Shown piece by piece: positions 16,646 to 25,358 of a stretch of 64,000 nt of DNA. This stretch comes from Streptomyces umbrinus (lineage in GTDB: Bacteria > Actinomycetota > Actinomycetes > Streptomycetales > Streptomycetaceae), in assembly GCF_030817415.1 (NCBI RefSeq), contig NZ_JAUSZI010000002.1, positions 3,348,001 through 3,412,000 on the forward strand, read 5' to 3'. The position numbers were made by a program, and so were the translations under genes. Below the pieces are notes generated by a model. It was given only the letters and a program-made list of their open reading frames with translations, was not told the origin of the DNA and ran no database searches. Position 1 is the stretch's first letter, and every line of letters begins with the position of its first letter.

Positions 16646-18181
16646 GTGCCCGCACAGCCGTCCGCAATCACCCTCGTCCCCCGCCCCACCGAGACCGTGC
16701 TGCGGCCGGGGTACTTCACGCTGGACGACGACACCGCCCTGAACATCGGCGCAGGCACCGAACCGGCCGCGGAACTGCTGCGCACCCTGCTCGCCCCCGC
16801 CACCGGACTGGCCCTGCCACCGTCCCCGACCGGGCAGTTGAAGCTGGCCATCGACTCCGGCCTCGGCGGCAGCCTGGGCGACGAGGGATACGTCCTCACG
16901 ATCGCCCCGGACGCAGTACTGCTGCGCGCCGCGCACCTCACCGGGCTGCTGCGCGGTATCCAGACGATCCGTCAACTCCTGCCCCCACAGGCCCTGTCGG
17001 GGACTCCGCAGGGCGACACTCCGTGGCTGCTGCCGTGCTCCGAGATCACCGACCACCCCCGGCACCCCTGGCGCGGCGCGATGCTGGACGTGGCACGCCA
17101 CTTCCAGCCCGTCTCCTATCTGCGCCAGTACGTCGACGTGCTGGCCCTGCACAAGATCAACGTGTTCCATCTGCATCTCACCGACGACCAGGGCTGGCGC
17201 ATGCCGGTCGCCGCCCGCCCCAAGCTCACCGAGATCGGCGGCCATCGCGCCGAGTCCCAGACGGGCCCGGCCGGCAGCGGCACGTACGACGGCGTCCCGC
17301 ACGGCGGTGCGTACACGCGGGCCGAACTCGCCGGTCTGGTGCGGTACGCGGCCGCTCGCGGCGTCACTGTCATGCCGGAGATCGAGATGCCGGGGCACGT
17401 ACGCGCCGCCCTCGCCGCCTATCCCTCACTGGGCAACCACCCGGAGCGCACCCTCGACGTCTGGACGCGCTGGGGTGTGTGCGACACCGTCCTCGGTGTC
17501 CACGACGAGGTCCTCGACTTCTGCCGCACGGTCCTCGAAGAGGTCATGGACGTGTTCCCGTCGCCGTACATCCACCTCGGCGGCGAGGAGTGCCCCACCG
17601 CCGAGTGGACGCACAGCGTCGCCGCACGCGAACGAGCGGTGGCGGAGGGCCTGCCGAACGCCGAGGCGCTGCACGGGTGGTTCCTCGGACAGATCGGCGA
17701 CTTCCTCGTCCGCCGCGGACGCCGACCGGTCGGCTGGGCCGAGACCGGGGCCGAACTGCCCCTGGACTTCACCGTGATGACCTGGCGCGACCCGTCCCAC
17801 ACCCTGACGGCGGCCCGCCGCGGCCACCCCGTGATCAACGCGTACCACCGGGCCACGTACCTCGACTACGTCCAGTCCGACGACCCCCACGAGCCGCCGG
17901 CCCAGCCCGGCACCGTCGTCGATCTGCGCGCGGTGCACTCCCACGACCCCGTCCCCGAGGACGCGGACGCCGAGGCGGCCGGACGGGTGCTCGGCACCCA
18001 GACCCAGCTGTGGACCGAGTTCGTCACGACGCCCGCCCACATCGAATACCTCACCTATCCGCGGCTGTGCGCCCTCGCCGACCGCGGCTGGAGCGGCGCG
18101 ACCGACTGGGCCGACTTCCGTGCCCGGCTCGGCGAGCACACCGCCCGGCTCGACGCGCTCGGCATCCACCGCCACCCCTGA
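16646..18181 (+). CDS. GH20 beta-N-acetylhexosaminidase
   Basis: The protein has 511 residues. A small N-terminal GH20b domain (about 1-125) is followed by the catalytic barrel, with HPWRGAMLDVARHF, INVFHLHLTDDQGWRM and VMPEIEMPGHVRAALAAYP. There is no signal peptide, so it probably hydrolyses imported chitobiose inside the cell, like DasD in the chitin system. The catalytic pair is unusual: the motif reads HLGGEECP, Glu314-Glu315, where the family normally has Asp-Glu. The GTG start has GGAGGC six bases upstream. It is the fourth gene of the transporter operon. Confidence 0.88.
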   Translation: MPAQPSAITLVPRPTETVLRPGYFTLDDDTALNIGAGTEPAAELLRTLLAPATGLALPPSPTGQLKLAIDSGLGGSLGDEGYVLTIAPDAVLLRAAHLTGLLRGIQTIRQLLPPQALSGTPQGDTPWLLPCSEITDHPRHPWRGAMLDVARHFQPVSYLRQYVDVLALHKINVFHLHLTDDQGWRMPVAARPKLTEIGGHRAESQTGPAGSGTYDGVPHGGAYTRAELAGLVRYAAARGVTVMPEIEMPGHVRAALAAYPSLGNHPERTLDVWTRWGVCDTVLGVHDEVLDFCRTVLEEVMDVFPSPYIHLGGEECPTAEWTHSVAARERAVAEGLPNAEALHGWFLGQIGDFLVRRGRRPVGWAETGAELPLDFTVMTWRDPSHTLTAARRGHPVINAYHRATYLDYVQSDDPHEPPAQPGTVVDLRAVHSHDPVPEDADAEAAGRVLGTQTQLWTEFVTTPAHIEYLTYPRLCALADRGWSGATDWADFRARLGEHTARLDALGIHRHP

Positions 18182-18228
18182 CCTGTCCGTTCCGGGAATC
18201 ACCCCCACCTTTCTGGAGAGGAACAACG

Positions 18229-19656
18229 ATGAGATTCGCGAAGAAGAGGCTGCGCGCCACCGCACACACCGCCGTCGCCGTGGCCATGGGCGCCGCCGCG
18301 CTCACGGCACTCCCCACCACCGCGAGCGCGGCCGCCGACGGGCTGAGCGTCCAGTACCGTACGAGCGCCACCGGAGCCGGCGCCGACCAGGCCGAACCCT
18401 GGTTCAAGGTGAAGAACACCGGTACCACCAGCGTGCCGTTGAGCGGCGTCAAGGTCCGCTACTACTTCAAGGCCGACTCGCCGGACGCGACCTACCGCTT
18501 CGCCTGTTCCTGGGCGGTCAAGGGCTGTGCCAACGTCACGGGCACCTTCGGCACACTCGCCAACCCGACCGCCACGGCCGACCGCTACCTGGAGGTCGGC
18601 TTCACCTCCGGTGCCGGTTCGCTGGCCCCGGGCGCCGACACCGGCGACCTGCAACTGCGCTTCTTCCAGTCGAACTGGGCGTCGCTGAACCAGAGCGACG
18701 ACTACTCCTTCGGCGCCTCCCGGACGTCGTACGGCGACTGGACCAAGGTCACGGCCCAGCTGGCCGGCACGCTCCTGTGGGGCCAGGCCCCGGCGGGCAA
18801 CGGGCCGACGGATCCGCCCACCGACCCGCCGACAGATCCTCCGGCCGAGGGCGCCGCGCTGTTCGACGACTTCAACTACAGCGGCCACACCGACCCGAGG
18901 ATCTCGGCGAACGGCTGGAACGTGCGCTCCAACTCCGGTGGCCCCGGCGTGCCCGGCGCCACCTGGGCGCCCGAGAACGTCACCTTCGCCACCACGGGCG
19001 GCAACTCCATCATGAACCTGGAGACCTCGACCGCAGGCACCGCGGCGAGCACCGAGCAGACCGAGATCCTCACCAGGTCGACGAAGTTCAAGAACGGCAC
19101 CTACGCGGCCCGCGTCAGGTTCAACGACGCGCCCAAGTACGGCCCGGACGGCGACCGACTCGTCCAGACGTTCTTCACGATCAACGACCTCAAGGCGCCG
19201 ATGGCGGACGACTACGCCGAGTACGACTTCGAGTACCTGCCCAACGGCGGCTGGGGCGAGCCGGCCAACATCCTCTACACGACGTCCTGGGAGACCTACC
19301 AGGCCGACCCGTGGGTGGCGGTCAACCAGCACACCGAGGCCCGCCAGAGCTTCAGCGGCTGGCACGACCTGGTGCTGACCATCGACAACAGCACCATCAA
19401 GTACTACGTCGACGGACAGCTCTTCGGCACCCACGGCGCCCAGTACCTGCCGGAGCGGCCGATGTCGATCAACTTCAACCAGTGGCTGATCGACCTCGCG
19501 GGCCAGACCAGCACCACCGCGCGGGCGTACGACCAGCAGGTCGACTACGTCATGCACGTCAAGGACCAGGTCCTCACGCCGGCCCAGGTCAGCGCCAAGC
19601 TGAACGCGTACCGCAGCGCGGGCACCAGGTTCGAGGACACCGTCCCCGGCGCCTGA
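18229..19656 (+). CDS. secreted CBM3 - GH16 glycoside hydrolase
   Basis: The protein has 475 residues. A signal peptide of about 35 residues ends TTASAAA. Residues 38-185 form a family-3 carbohydrate-binding module (LSVQYRTSATGAG, KVKNTGTTSVPLSGV, YYFKAD), which usually binds crystalline cellulose or chitin. A threonine/proline linker repeats TDPP. The C-terminal 260 residues are a GH16 jelly roll whose active site EYDFE gives Glu331, Asp333 and Glu335, the nucleophile/helper/acid-base set. GH16 enzymes cut beta-1,3 or beta-1,4 glucans and related polymers; the exact polymer is unknown. GGAGAGGAA precedes the ATG. It probably releases oligosaccharides for the importer upstream. Confidence 0.85.
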   Translation: MRFAKKRLRATAHTAVAVAMGAAALTALPTTASAAADGLSVQYRTSATGAGADQAEPWFKVKNTGTTSVPLSGVKVRYYFKADSPDATYRFACSWAVKGCANVTGTFGTLANPTATADRYLEVGFTSGAGSLAPGADTGDLQLRFFQSNWASLNQSDDYSFGASRTSYGDWTKVTAQLAGTLLWGQAPAGNGPTDPPTDPPTDPPAEGAALFDDFNYSGHTDPRISANGWNVRSNSGGPGVPGATWAPENVTFATTGGNSIMNLETSTAGTAASTEQTEILTRSTKFKNGTYAARVRFNDAPKYGPDGDRLVQTFFTINDLKAPMADDYAEYDFEYLPNGGWGEPANILYTTSWETYQADPWVAVNQHTEARQSFSGWHDLVLTIDNSTIKYYVDGQLFGTHGAQYLPERPMSINFNQWLIDLAGQTSTTARAYDQQVDYVMHVKDQVLTPAQVSAKLNAYRSAGTRFEDTVPGA

Positions 19657-19665
19657 CGGGCCCCT

Positions 19666-19695
19666 GACCGGCCCGGGGCCCGCCCCGGACCGGTC
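19666..19695. terminator. hairpin between convergent genes
   Basis: A 13-bp inverted repeat with one mismatch (19666-19678 with 19683-19695, CCCG loop) begins ten bases after the GH16 stop. It overlaps the end of the convergent transposase-like gene, so it can act in both directions. Confidence 0.6.
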
Positions 19696-20368
19696 ACCCT
19701 CCGCTGCCGGGCCGGCGGCTCGCGGCCGACTTGACGATCGTCGAGCACCAGGCGAGGTCCGCGGCGTCCACGGGCGCCGCGGACAGGGTGTCGAGCCAGC
19801 GCCGCCAGAGGTCCGCCCTGCTCCACGCGGTGAAGCGGCGGTGCGCGGTGGAGTGCGAGATCCCGAACTGTGCCGGGAGCTGCTGCCAGCTGCAGCCCGA
19901 GGTGAGCACGTAGACCACGGCGGTGAACGCCGCGCGTTCGTTCGCGGATTCTGAGGCCAGCAGCGGTTCGGCGGCGGCCCACAGCGCGTCCGGTACGAGA
20001 TGCCGTGCCAGGACGGGGCTCAGCGTTGCGGAGAGGTGCTCGCGGATCTCCTCGTCGTCGTCCGTCGGCGCGGGCGTCGACGACGGTTCCCCGGCCGCCG
20101 GGCCGCCCTTCTCCCGGAGCCCGGCGGCCGGGGCCACGGTCTCCTCCGTGGGCCGGTCCGTCTGCCGGTCAGTCGTCTGGTCGGCGGCCTGGGACCGGTA
20201 AGTCCGCCACTGGGTCAGCAGGTCGTGGTGGCTGCCCCGGACCCAGCGCATGTAGTCGCGCATGTTGCCCAGGCGGCGGCGAGGCGCCTCCTCCTCCGGG
20301 CCGAGCAGTTCGATGGCCCGCTCGGCGAGCTGTTCCTGCCGGTCCAGATAGCACACCGACGACCTCAC
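19694..20368 (-). CDS. transposase-derived (DUF4096-like) protein with unique N-terminus
   Basis: The protein has 224 residues. The C-terminal 90 residues match the N-terminal DNA-binding part of IS4/IS5-type transposases ([53 protein letters not shown]). They end just where the first catalytic Asp would lie: TIVKSAASR replaces the usual VVDSA-type motif, so a Lys occupies the Asp position and no DDE core follows. The first 110 residues are unrelated, charged and partly disordered. This looks like a domesticated or decayed transposase fragment. Its GTG starts (20368, or 20356 with GAGG upstream) lie inside the antisense of the dppD remnant. Confidence 0.6.
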   Translation of the reverse strand: MRSSVCYLDRQEQLAERAIELLGPEEEAPRRRLGNMRDYMRWVRGSHHDLLTQWRTYRSQAADQTTDRQTDRPTEETVAPAAGLREKGGPAAGEPSSTPAPTDDDEEIREHLSATLSPVLARHLVPDALWAAAEPLLASESANERAAFTAVVYVLTSGCSWQQLPAQFGISHSTAHRRFTAWSRADLWRRWLDTLSAAPVDAADLAWCSTIVKSAASRRPGSGG

Positions 20369-20552
20369 TCCGATCCCGGGCAGCCCGCCGGGCCCCGGCC
20401 TGCTGCCCGCCGGCTGCGCCTTCCATCCGCGCTGCCCTGACGTCGGTGAACGCTGCGCGACGCAGGAGCCGATGCTGCTCCCGGCCCTCCCCGACCCGCC
20501 CGCGCGCCTCGTCGCCTGCCACTATCCGCTGGAGGTCTCCGGTGCCCGATGA
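20352..20552 (+). pseudogene. C-terminal remnant of an oligopeptide ABC ATPase (DppD-like)
   Basis: The frame from 20352 to the TGA at 20550-20552 reads [37 protein letters not shown] and ends CHYPLEV. This is the Cys-rich tail found at the C-terminus of DppD/OppD ATPases. Just upstream is a TAG (20349-20351) and no ATPase homology, so the Walker motifs and all the rest of the gene are missing. The remnant overlaps the start of the intact DppF-like gene by 11 nt, as in a normal dppD-dppF junction. The 5' part of the operon has therefore been lost, apparently replaced by the transposase-derived segment. Confidence 0.8.
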
Positions 20553-21549
20553 CGTCCCGACCTGTGCCCCGCTCCTTGAGGCGCGCGGCCTGGTCAAGCA
20601 CTACCGGTCCGGCGGACTGCCCCTCGGCGGCAGGCGCCGGGCCACGGTCAAGGCCGTCGACGGCGTCGACCTGACCCTGCGGCGGGGCTCGACCCTCGGT
20701 CTCGTGGGCGAGTCCGGCTGCGGCAAGTCGACCCTCACCCGCCTGCTGATGGCACTGGACCGGCCCACCTCCGGCACCGTCCTCGTCGAGGGCCGGGACC
20801 TGCTCACCCTGCCGTCGGCCGAGCTGCGCCGCCGCAGGCGGGACATCCAACTGGTCATGCAGGACCCGTACGCCTCCCTCGATCCCCGGATGACGGCCCT
20901 GGAGATCGTCCGTGAACCGCTCGACATCCACCGCGACCTGATGCCGACGAAGGAACGCGCGTCCTGGGCGCACGAGTTGCTCCACATGGTCGGGCTCGAC
21001 CCCGGGCACGCGCACCGCCACCCCCACCAGTTCTCCGGCGGGCAGCGCCAGCGCCTCGGCATCGCCCGCGCACTCGCGCTCCGCCCGAAGATCCTGGTCT
21101 GCGACGAGCCGGTGTCGGCGCTCGACGTGTCCGTGCAGGCCCAGGTGATCAACCTGTTCAAGGAGCTGCAGCGGGAGTTCGGGCTCAGTTACGTGTTCAT
21201 CGCGCACGATCTGGCCGTGGTCCGGCACGTCGCCGACGAGGTCGCCGTCATGTATCTGGGGCGGATCGTCGAGCACGGCGACCGCGACACCGTCTACTCT
21301 CGCCCCGCGCATCCGTACACCCGGGCGCTGCTCTCGGCCGTCCCGGATCCGAACCCGCGCGGGCGGGGCGCCACCGGCCGCATAGTGCTGCAGGGCGACC
21401 CTCCCAGCCCGACCCGGCCACCCACCGGCTGCGCCTTCCACACGCGCTGCTGGAAGAGCGAGGAGATCTGCGTGGATCAACAGCCTGTTCCGACCCCTGA
21501 GTTGGCCGTCGGACGGCGGCAGGTCTCCTGCCACTTCCCCGAGAACTGA
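20542..21549 (+). CDS. oligopeptide ABC transporter ATP-binding protein (DppF-like), orphan
   Basis: The protein has 335 residues and is complete: Walker [10 protein letters not shown], the Q-loop [13 protein letters not shown], signature [17 protein letters not shown], Walker [15 protein letters not shown]. The oligopeptide-specific C-terminal extension carries [14 protein letters not shown], in the position of the iron-sulfur or zinc cysteines of DppD/DppF proteins. The normal partners (binding protein, two permeases, DppD) are absent apart from a DppD tail just upstream. It could serve a transporter elsewhere or be on the way to loss. The GTG at 20542 follows GGAGG by six bases. Confidence 0.88.
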   Translation: MPDDVPTCAPLLEARGLVKHYRSGGLPLGGRRRATVKAVDGVDLTLRRGSTLGLVGESGCGKSTLTRLLMALDRPTSGTVLVEGRDLLTLPSAELRRRRRDIQLVMQDPYASLDPRMTALEIVREPLDIHRDLMPTKERASWAHELLHMVGLDPGHAHRHPHQFSGGQRQRLGIARALALRPKILVCDEPVSALDVSVQAQVINLFKELQREFGLSYVFIAHDLAVVRHVADEVAVMYLGRIVEHGDRDTVYSRPAHPYTRALLSAVPDPNPRGRGATGRIVLQGDPPSPTRPPTGCAFHTRCWKSEEICVDQQPVPTPELAVGRRQVSCHFPEN

Positions 21550-21566
21550 CAGGACGGAACAGCCGC

Positions 21567-22211
21567 ATGCTGGAGCAGGAGATCTTCCGGGTCGACGACC
21601 CCGGACGGATCCGTGATCTCGCGAGAGCCCACCCCTGGGCCACCCTGATCAGTCACACTCCCGACCGCGGACTGGTCGTCTCCCACCTGCCGGTCCTGGT
21701 CGACGACTCGAGCCAGGACACCGGTGACACCCGGGACGCCGGCTGCACGCTCCTCGGTCACCTCGCCAGGACCGACGCCAGGAAGCACGAACTCGGCTCC
21801 CACGAGGTCGTCGTCGTGCTCCAGGGGCCGCACGGCTACATCTCGCCGAGCTGGTACGGGGAGACACCCCACGTCCCGACCTGGAACTTCACCGTCCTGC
21901 ACGTCCACGGCCGCCCCGAGGTCCTCGACCCGGCGGACACGTACGACGTGCTGTCGGCCACCGTCGACCACTTCGAGGACCGCTTGCCCGAGCCATGGCG
22001 GCCGGCCCGCGTGGAGAGTTACGCCCACCGGATCGCCGCCGCCGTCACCGGATTCCGGCTGCCCGCCACGAAGGTGACCGCCAAGGCGAAGCTGAGCCAG
22101 GACGAGCGCGAGGAGATCGTCCTCCGCCTCGCCGGGGCCCTCGAATCCGGCGGGCCGTACGCCGTTCCCGAACTCGCCCGCGCCATGCGCGACATCCGGA
22201 GGAAGCCGTGA
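21567..22211 (+). CDS. PaiB-like FMN-binding protein
   Basis: The protein has 214 residues. Family landmarks are HGYISPSWYG, VPTWNFTVLHVHG and TKVTAKAKLSQD, which correspond to the flavin-binding split barrel and C-terminal motif of PaiB, a negative regulator of sporulation and protease genes in Bacillus. Many members are now regarded as flavin-binding proteins of unknown reaction. It follows the orphan DppF gene by 17 nt and overlaps the amidohydrolase by four bases, so the three form an operon, perhaps for a peptide or amide nutrient. Confidence 0.85.
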   Translation: MLEQEIFRVDDPGRIRDLARAHPWATLISHTPDRGLVVSHLPVLVDDSSQDTGDTRDAGCTLLGHLARTDARKHELGSHEVVVVLQGPHGYISPSWYGETPHVPTWNFTVLHVHGRPEVLDPADTYDVLSATVDHFEDRLPEPWRPARVESYAHRIAAAVTGFRLPATKVTAKAKLSQDEREEIVLRLAGALESGGPYAVPELARAMRDIRRKP

Positions 22212-23749
22212 CCAAGCCGAACAGCGTGACCGACCCGAACACCGCGGCGACCGGCGCCCCCTCGGCCACCGCCGAGCCGCTCACCCTGCACCGCGTCCAC
22301 CTCGGCGCGGGCGGACCGCTGAGCGACGTCCGTATCGAGTCCGGTCTCGTCAGGGCCGTCTTTCCGGCGGGCGAAGCACCGCGCGCGGACGGGCAGAGCC
22401 TCGACCTCGACGGCCGTACGCTGCTGCCGGGGCTGTGGGACTCACACGTACACATGGTCCAGTGGGCGGGCCTGCGCCGGCGGCTCGACGTGTCCGGCGC
22501 CCGCTCGGCGCGGGAGGCCGCGGACGCGGTCGGCAGGCAGGCCGCAGCCCTGCCGGCCGGTGAGCACATGATCGGCTACGGCTTCCGCGACGGACTGTGG
22601 CCGGACGCACCCCACAAGAACCTCCTCGACGCCCTCGTCCCGGACCGCCCCGCCCTGCTGATCAGCATGGATCTGCACTCCGCCTGGCTCAACTCGGCCG
22701 GACTCGCCCTGGTCGGACGCGGCGACCACCCCACCGGACTGCTGCGCGAGGACGAGTGCATCCAGGCCATGGCCCAACTCCCCACCGCCTCGGTGGAGTT
22801 GACGGACCAATGGGTGCAGGAGGCCTGCGTCGCCGCCGCCGCGCGAGGGATCACCGGCATCGTCGACTTCGAGTACGCGGACAACATCGCGGACTGGACC
22901 CGCCGGATGAACGGCGCCCCGGTGCCGCTCCGTGTGGCCGCCTCCATCTGGTCCCCGCAACTGGAGGCGGCGATCGGGCGCGGGCTCCGCACCGGCCAGA
23001 CCCTGGACACCCCCGGCGGGCTCCTGGAGGTCGGGCCGTTCAAGCTGCTCACCGACGGCTCGCTCAACACCCGTACCGCGCTGTGCCACGAGGCGTACCC
23101 GGGCGCGGTCCCCGGCGAGCCCGGCTCCCACGGACTGGAGCAACTGCCCCCGCAGGAGCTGGTGTCCCTGCTGCGCCACGCCTCCTCCCACGGGATCGAG
23201 CCCGCGGTCCACGCGATCGGGGACCGCGCGAACGAGATGACTCTCGACGCGTTCGAGGCGGTGCGCTGCCACGGCCGGATCGAGCACGGCCAGTTGCTCG
23301 CCCCCAAGGACATCCCGCGCTTCGCCGAACTGGGCGTCACCGTGAGCATCCAGCCCACCCACGCGGTGGACGACCGGGACGTCGCCGACCGGCACTGGGC
23401 GGGCCGGACCCACCGGGCGTACGCCTTCGCCGACCTGCTCGACGCCGGGGCCGTCCTGGCGCTGGGCTCCGACGCCCCCGTCGCCACGCTCGACCCCTGG
23501 CTGACCATGGCGTCCGCGGTGACCCGGACCGGCGACGAGCGCCCGCCGTGGCACCCGGAACAGCGGATACCGGTGGCGGCCGCCCTCGCCGGCTCGTCCC
23601 GGGGCCGGCGGCTGATCCGGGTCGGCGACCGGGCGGACCTGGTGGTGACCGACGCCGATCCGCTCACCGCGGACGCCCGGACCCTGCGCGAGATGCCGGT
23701 GCACGCCACGCTGCTCGCCGGCGCCTGGACCCACGGGCCGTCACTGTGA
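22208..23749 (+). CDS. amidohydrolase family protein (YtcJ-like)
   Basis: This 513-residue metal-dependent hydrolase belongs to the YtcJ/imidazolonepropionase superfamily. Metal-binding features are WDSHVHM near residue 78, HAIGDRANE and RIEHGQLL in the middle, and LALGSDAPVATLDPW near the end. No signal peptide is seen, so it is cytoplasmic. The substrate, probably an amide, cannot be told from sequence. Its GTG start overlaps the PaiB stop codon (GTGA), which implies translational coupling. Confidence 0.85.
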   Translation: MTKPNSVTDPNTAATGAPSATAEPLTLHRVHLGAGGPLSDVRIESGLVRAVFPAGEAPRADGQSLDLDGRTLLPGLWDSHVHMVQWAGLRRRLDVSGARSAREAADAVGRQAAALPAGEHMIGYGFRDGLWPDAPHKNLLDALVPDRPALLISMDLHSAWLNSAGLALVGRGDHPTGLLREDECIQAMAQLPTASVELTDQWVQEACVAAAARGITGIVDFEYADNIADWTRRMNGAPVPLRVAASIWSPQLEAAIGRGLRTGQTLDTPGGLLEVGPFKLLTDGSLNTRTALCHEAYPGAVPGEPGSHGLEQLPPQELVSLLRHASSHGIEPAVHAIGDRANEMTLDAFEAVRCHGRIEHGQLLAPKDIPRFAELGVTVSIQPTHAVDDRDVADRHWAGRTHRAYAFADLLDAGAVLALGSDAPVATLDPWLTMASAVTRTGDERPPWHPEQRIPVAAALAGSSRGRRLIRVGDRADLVVTDADPLTADARTLREMPVHATLLAGAWTHGPSL

Positions 23750-23802
23750 CCGGCTCGCCGTACCCGGTGCGCTGTGACCTGTTCCGGCCCGACGATGACC
23801 AT

Positions 23803-23818
23803 CTTGGTCTAGACCTTG
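23803..23818. promoter_or_regulatory. dre-type operator upstream of the beta-1,3-glucanase
   Basis: The core TGGTCTAGACCT matches 11 of 12 positions of the remembered DasR-responsive element TGGTCTAGACCA and contains a perfect 10-bp palindrome (GGTCTAGACC). It lies about 160 nt before the GTG of the GH64 gene and 27 nt before a second palindrome. Confidence 0.65.
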
Positions 23819-23844
23819 ACGTGTCCCACTCATGAGGACCACTC

Positions 23845-23858
23845 TGAGAGCGCTCTCA
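23845..23858. promoter_or_regulatory. LacI-type operator TGAGAGCGCTCTCA
   Basis: This 14-bp perfect palindrome has the GAGCGCTC centre seen in Streptomyces LacI-family sites such as the CebR box (TGGGAGCGCTCCCA, from memory). It lies in the GH64 leader. With the dre-type site just upstream it suggests control by two different sugar regulators. Confidence 0.7.
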
Positions 23859-23975
23859 AAACGACCGGAGGGGGCCGCGCCGCCCTTGCCTCCCCATCAC
23901 GGGACGCGGCCCCCGACCATCCGTCCGTCGCATTTCGACTCCGGTGGGAGAAGCCCACCTGGCAGGAGGACGAGC

Positions 23976-25172
23976 GTGCTTGCCCTACGGAAAGCGCTGG
24001 TGGCCCTGGTCGCCGCGGCAACCGTCACCGCGGGACTCACGACGGTGGGCCCCGCATCCCGCGCCGAAGCCGCGGTGCCCACGACCATCCCGCTCGAGAT
24101 CAAGAACACCTCCGGGCGCAGCGATCAGGTGTACATCTACAACATCGGGACCCTGCTCTCGACCGGCCAGCAGGGCTGGGCCGACGCGAACGGCACGTTC
24201 CACGCCTGGCCCGCCGGCGGCAACCCGCCGACCCCCGCCCCCGACGCGTCGATCGCCGGACCGGCCAACGGCCAGACCAAGACGATCCGGATGCCCAAGT
24301 TCTCCGGCCGGGTCTACTTCTCCTACGGCCAGAAGCTCGTCTTCAAGCTGACCACCGGCGGTCTCGTACAGCCCGCGGTGCAGAACCCGTCCGACCCGAA
24401 CGTGAACATCCTCTTCAACTGGACCGAGTACACGCTCAACGACGCCGGACTGTGGATCAACAGCACACAGGTCGACATGTTCTCGGCCCCGTACGCGGTC
24501 GGCGTCAAGAACACCGCCGGCGCCGTCAAGAACACCGGTCACCTGAAGCCGGGCGGCTACAACGGGTTCTTCAACGCCCTCAGGGGCCAGCCCGGCGGCT
24601 GGGCCAACCTCATCAGGACCCGCTCCGACGGGACCGTCCTGCGGGCCCTCGCACCCGGCCACGGCATCGAGGCAGGCGCCCTGCCCGCCACCGTCATGAA
24701 CGACTACATCAACCGGGTGTGGTCCAAGTACTCCACCTCCACACTGACGGTGACACCGTTCGCCGACCAGCCGGGCACCAAGTACTACGGCAGGGTCTCC
24801 GGCAACGTCATGAACTTCACCAACGGCTCCGGCGCCGTCGTCACCAGCTTCCAGAAGCCCGACTCCGACAGCATCTTCGGCTGCTACAAGCTGCTGGACG
24901 CGCCGAACGACCTGGTACGCGGCCCGATCTCCCGCACCCTGTGCGCGGGCTTCAACCGCTCCACGCTCCTGACCAACCCCAACCAGCCCGACACGAGTTC
25001 CGCGGGCTTCTACCAGGACACCGTGACCAACCACTACTCGCGGAAGATCCACGCCCAGATGGTCGACGGCAAGGCGTACGGCTTCGCCTTCGACGACGTC
25101 GGCAACCACGAGTCGCTCGTCAACGACAACAACCCGCAGACGGCGTACATCACGCTGGACCCGTTCAGCTGA
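23976..25172 (+). CDS. secreted GH64 beta-1,3-glucanase
   Basis: The protein has 398 residues. A signal peptide of about 30 residues (RKALVALVAAATVTAGL, ending SRAEA) precedes a GH64 domain that fills the protein: IPLEIKNTSGRSDQVYIYNI, FSGRVYFSYGQKLVFKL, and NWTEYTLNDAGLWINSTQVD, which contains the Glu and Asp of the active site known from Streptomyces laminaripentaose-producing enzyme. It cuts beta-1,3-glucan such as laminarin or fungal walls. No extra binding module is present. The GTG at 23976 follows AGGAGGA. Upstream in-frame ATG 23832 lies within the operator region and was rejected. Confidence 0.9.
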   Translation: MLALRKALVALVAAATVTAGLTTVGPASRAEAAVPTTIPLEIKNTSGRSDQVYIYNIGTLLSTGQQGWADANGTFHAWPAGGNPPTPAPDASIAGPANGQTKTIRMPKFSGRVYFSYGQKLVFKLTTGGLVQPAVQNPSDPNVNILFNWTEYTLNDAGLWINSTQVDMFSAPYAVGVKNTAGAVKNTGHLKPGGYNGFFNALRGQPGGWANLIRTRSDGTVLRALAPGHGIEAGALPATVMNDYINRVWSKYSTSTLTVTPFADQPGTKYYGRVSGNVMNFTNGSGAVVTSFQKPDSDSIFGCYKLLDAPNDLVRGPISRTLCAGFNRSTLLTNPNQPDTSSAGFYQDTVTNHYSRKIHAQMVDGKAYGFAFDDVGNHESLVNDNNPQTAYITLDPFS

Positions 25173-25189
25173 GCGAGCCGATCCGACAG

Positions 25190-25233
25190 CGTGTCGCGAG
25201 GACCCGGCAGGTCTGCCCGGTCCTCGCGACACG
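25190..25233 (+). terminator. long hairpin terminator after the GH64 gene
   Basis: A perfect 15-bp stem (25190-25204 with 25219-25233) is extended inside by GGCAG/CTGCC. It begins 18 nt after the stop codon. Confidence 0.85.
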
Positions 25234-25358
25234 CCCGAACAACAAAAGTGACTCAGCAAACATCAACTGTTGAACACACCGACCGCCCCGCACGTATCTC
25301 CCTGCGCTGGCCAAGTACAGATTCCCAACGACCAGTTGGCATATCCCGGGAGGCACCT

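Noticed and set aside
23832..23975. ATG 23832 as the GH64 start
   Set aside because: It would place the LacI-type palindrome inside the coding region and a long hydrophilic leader before the signal peptide. GTG 23976 has a good ribosome site.
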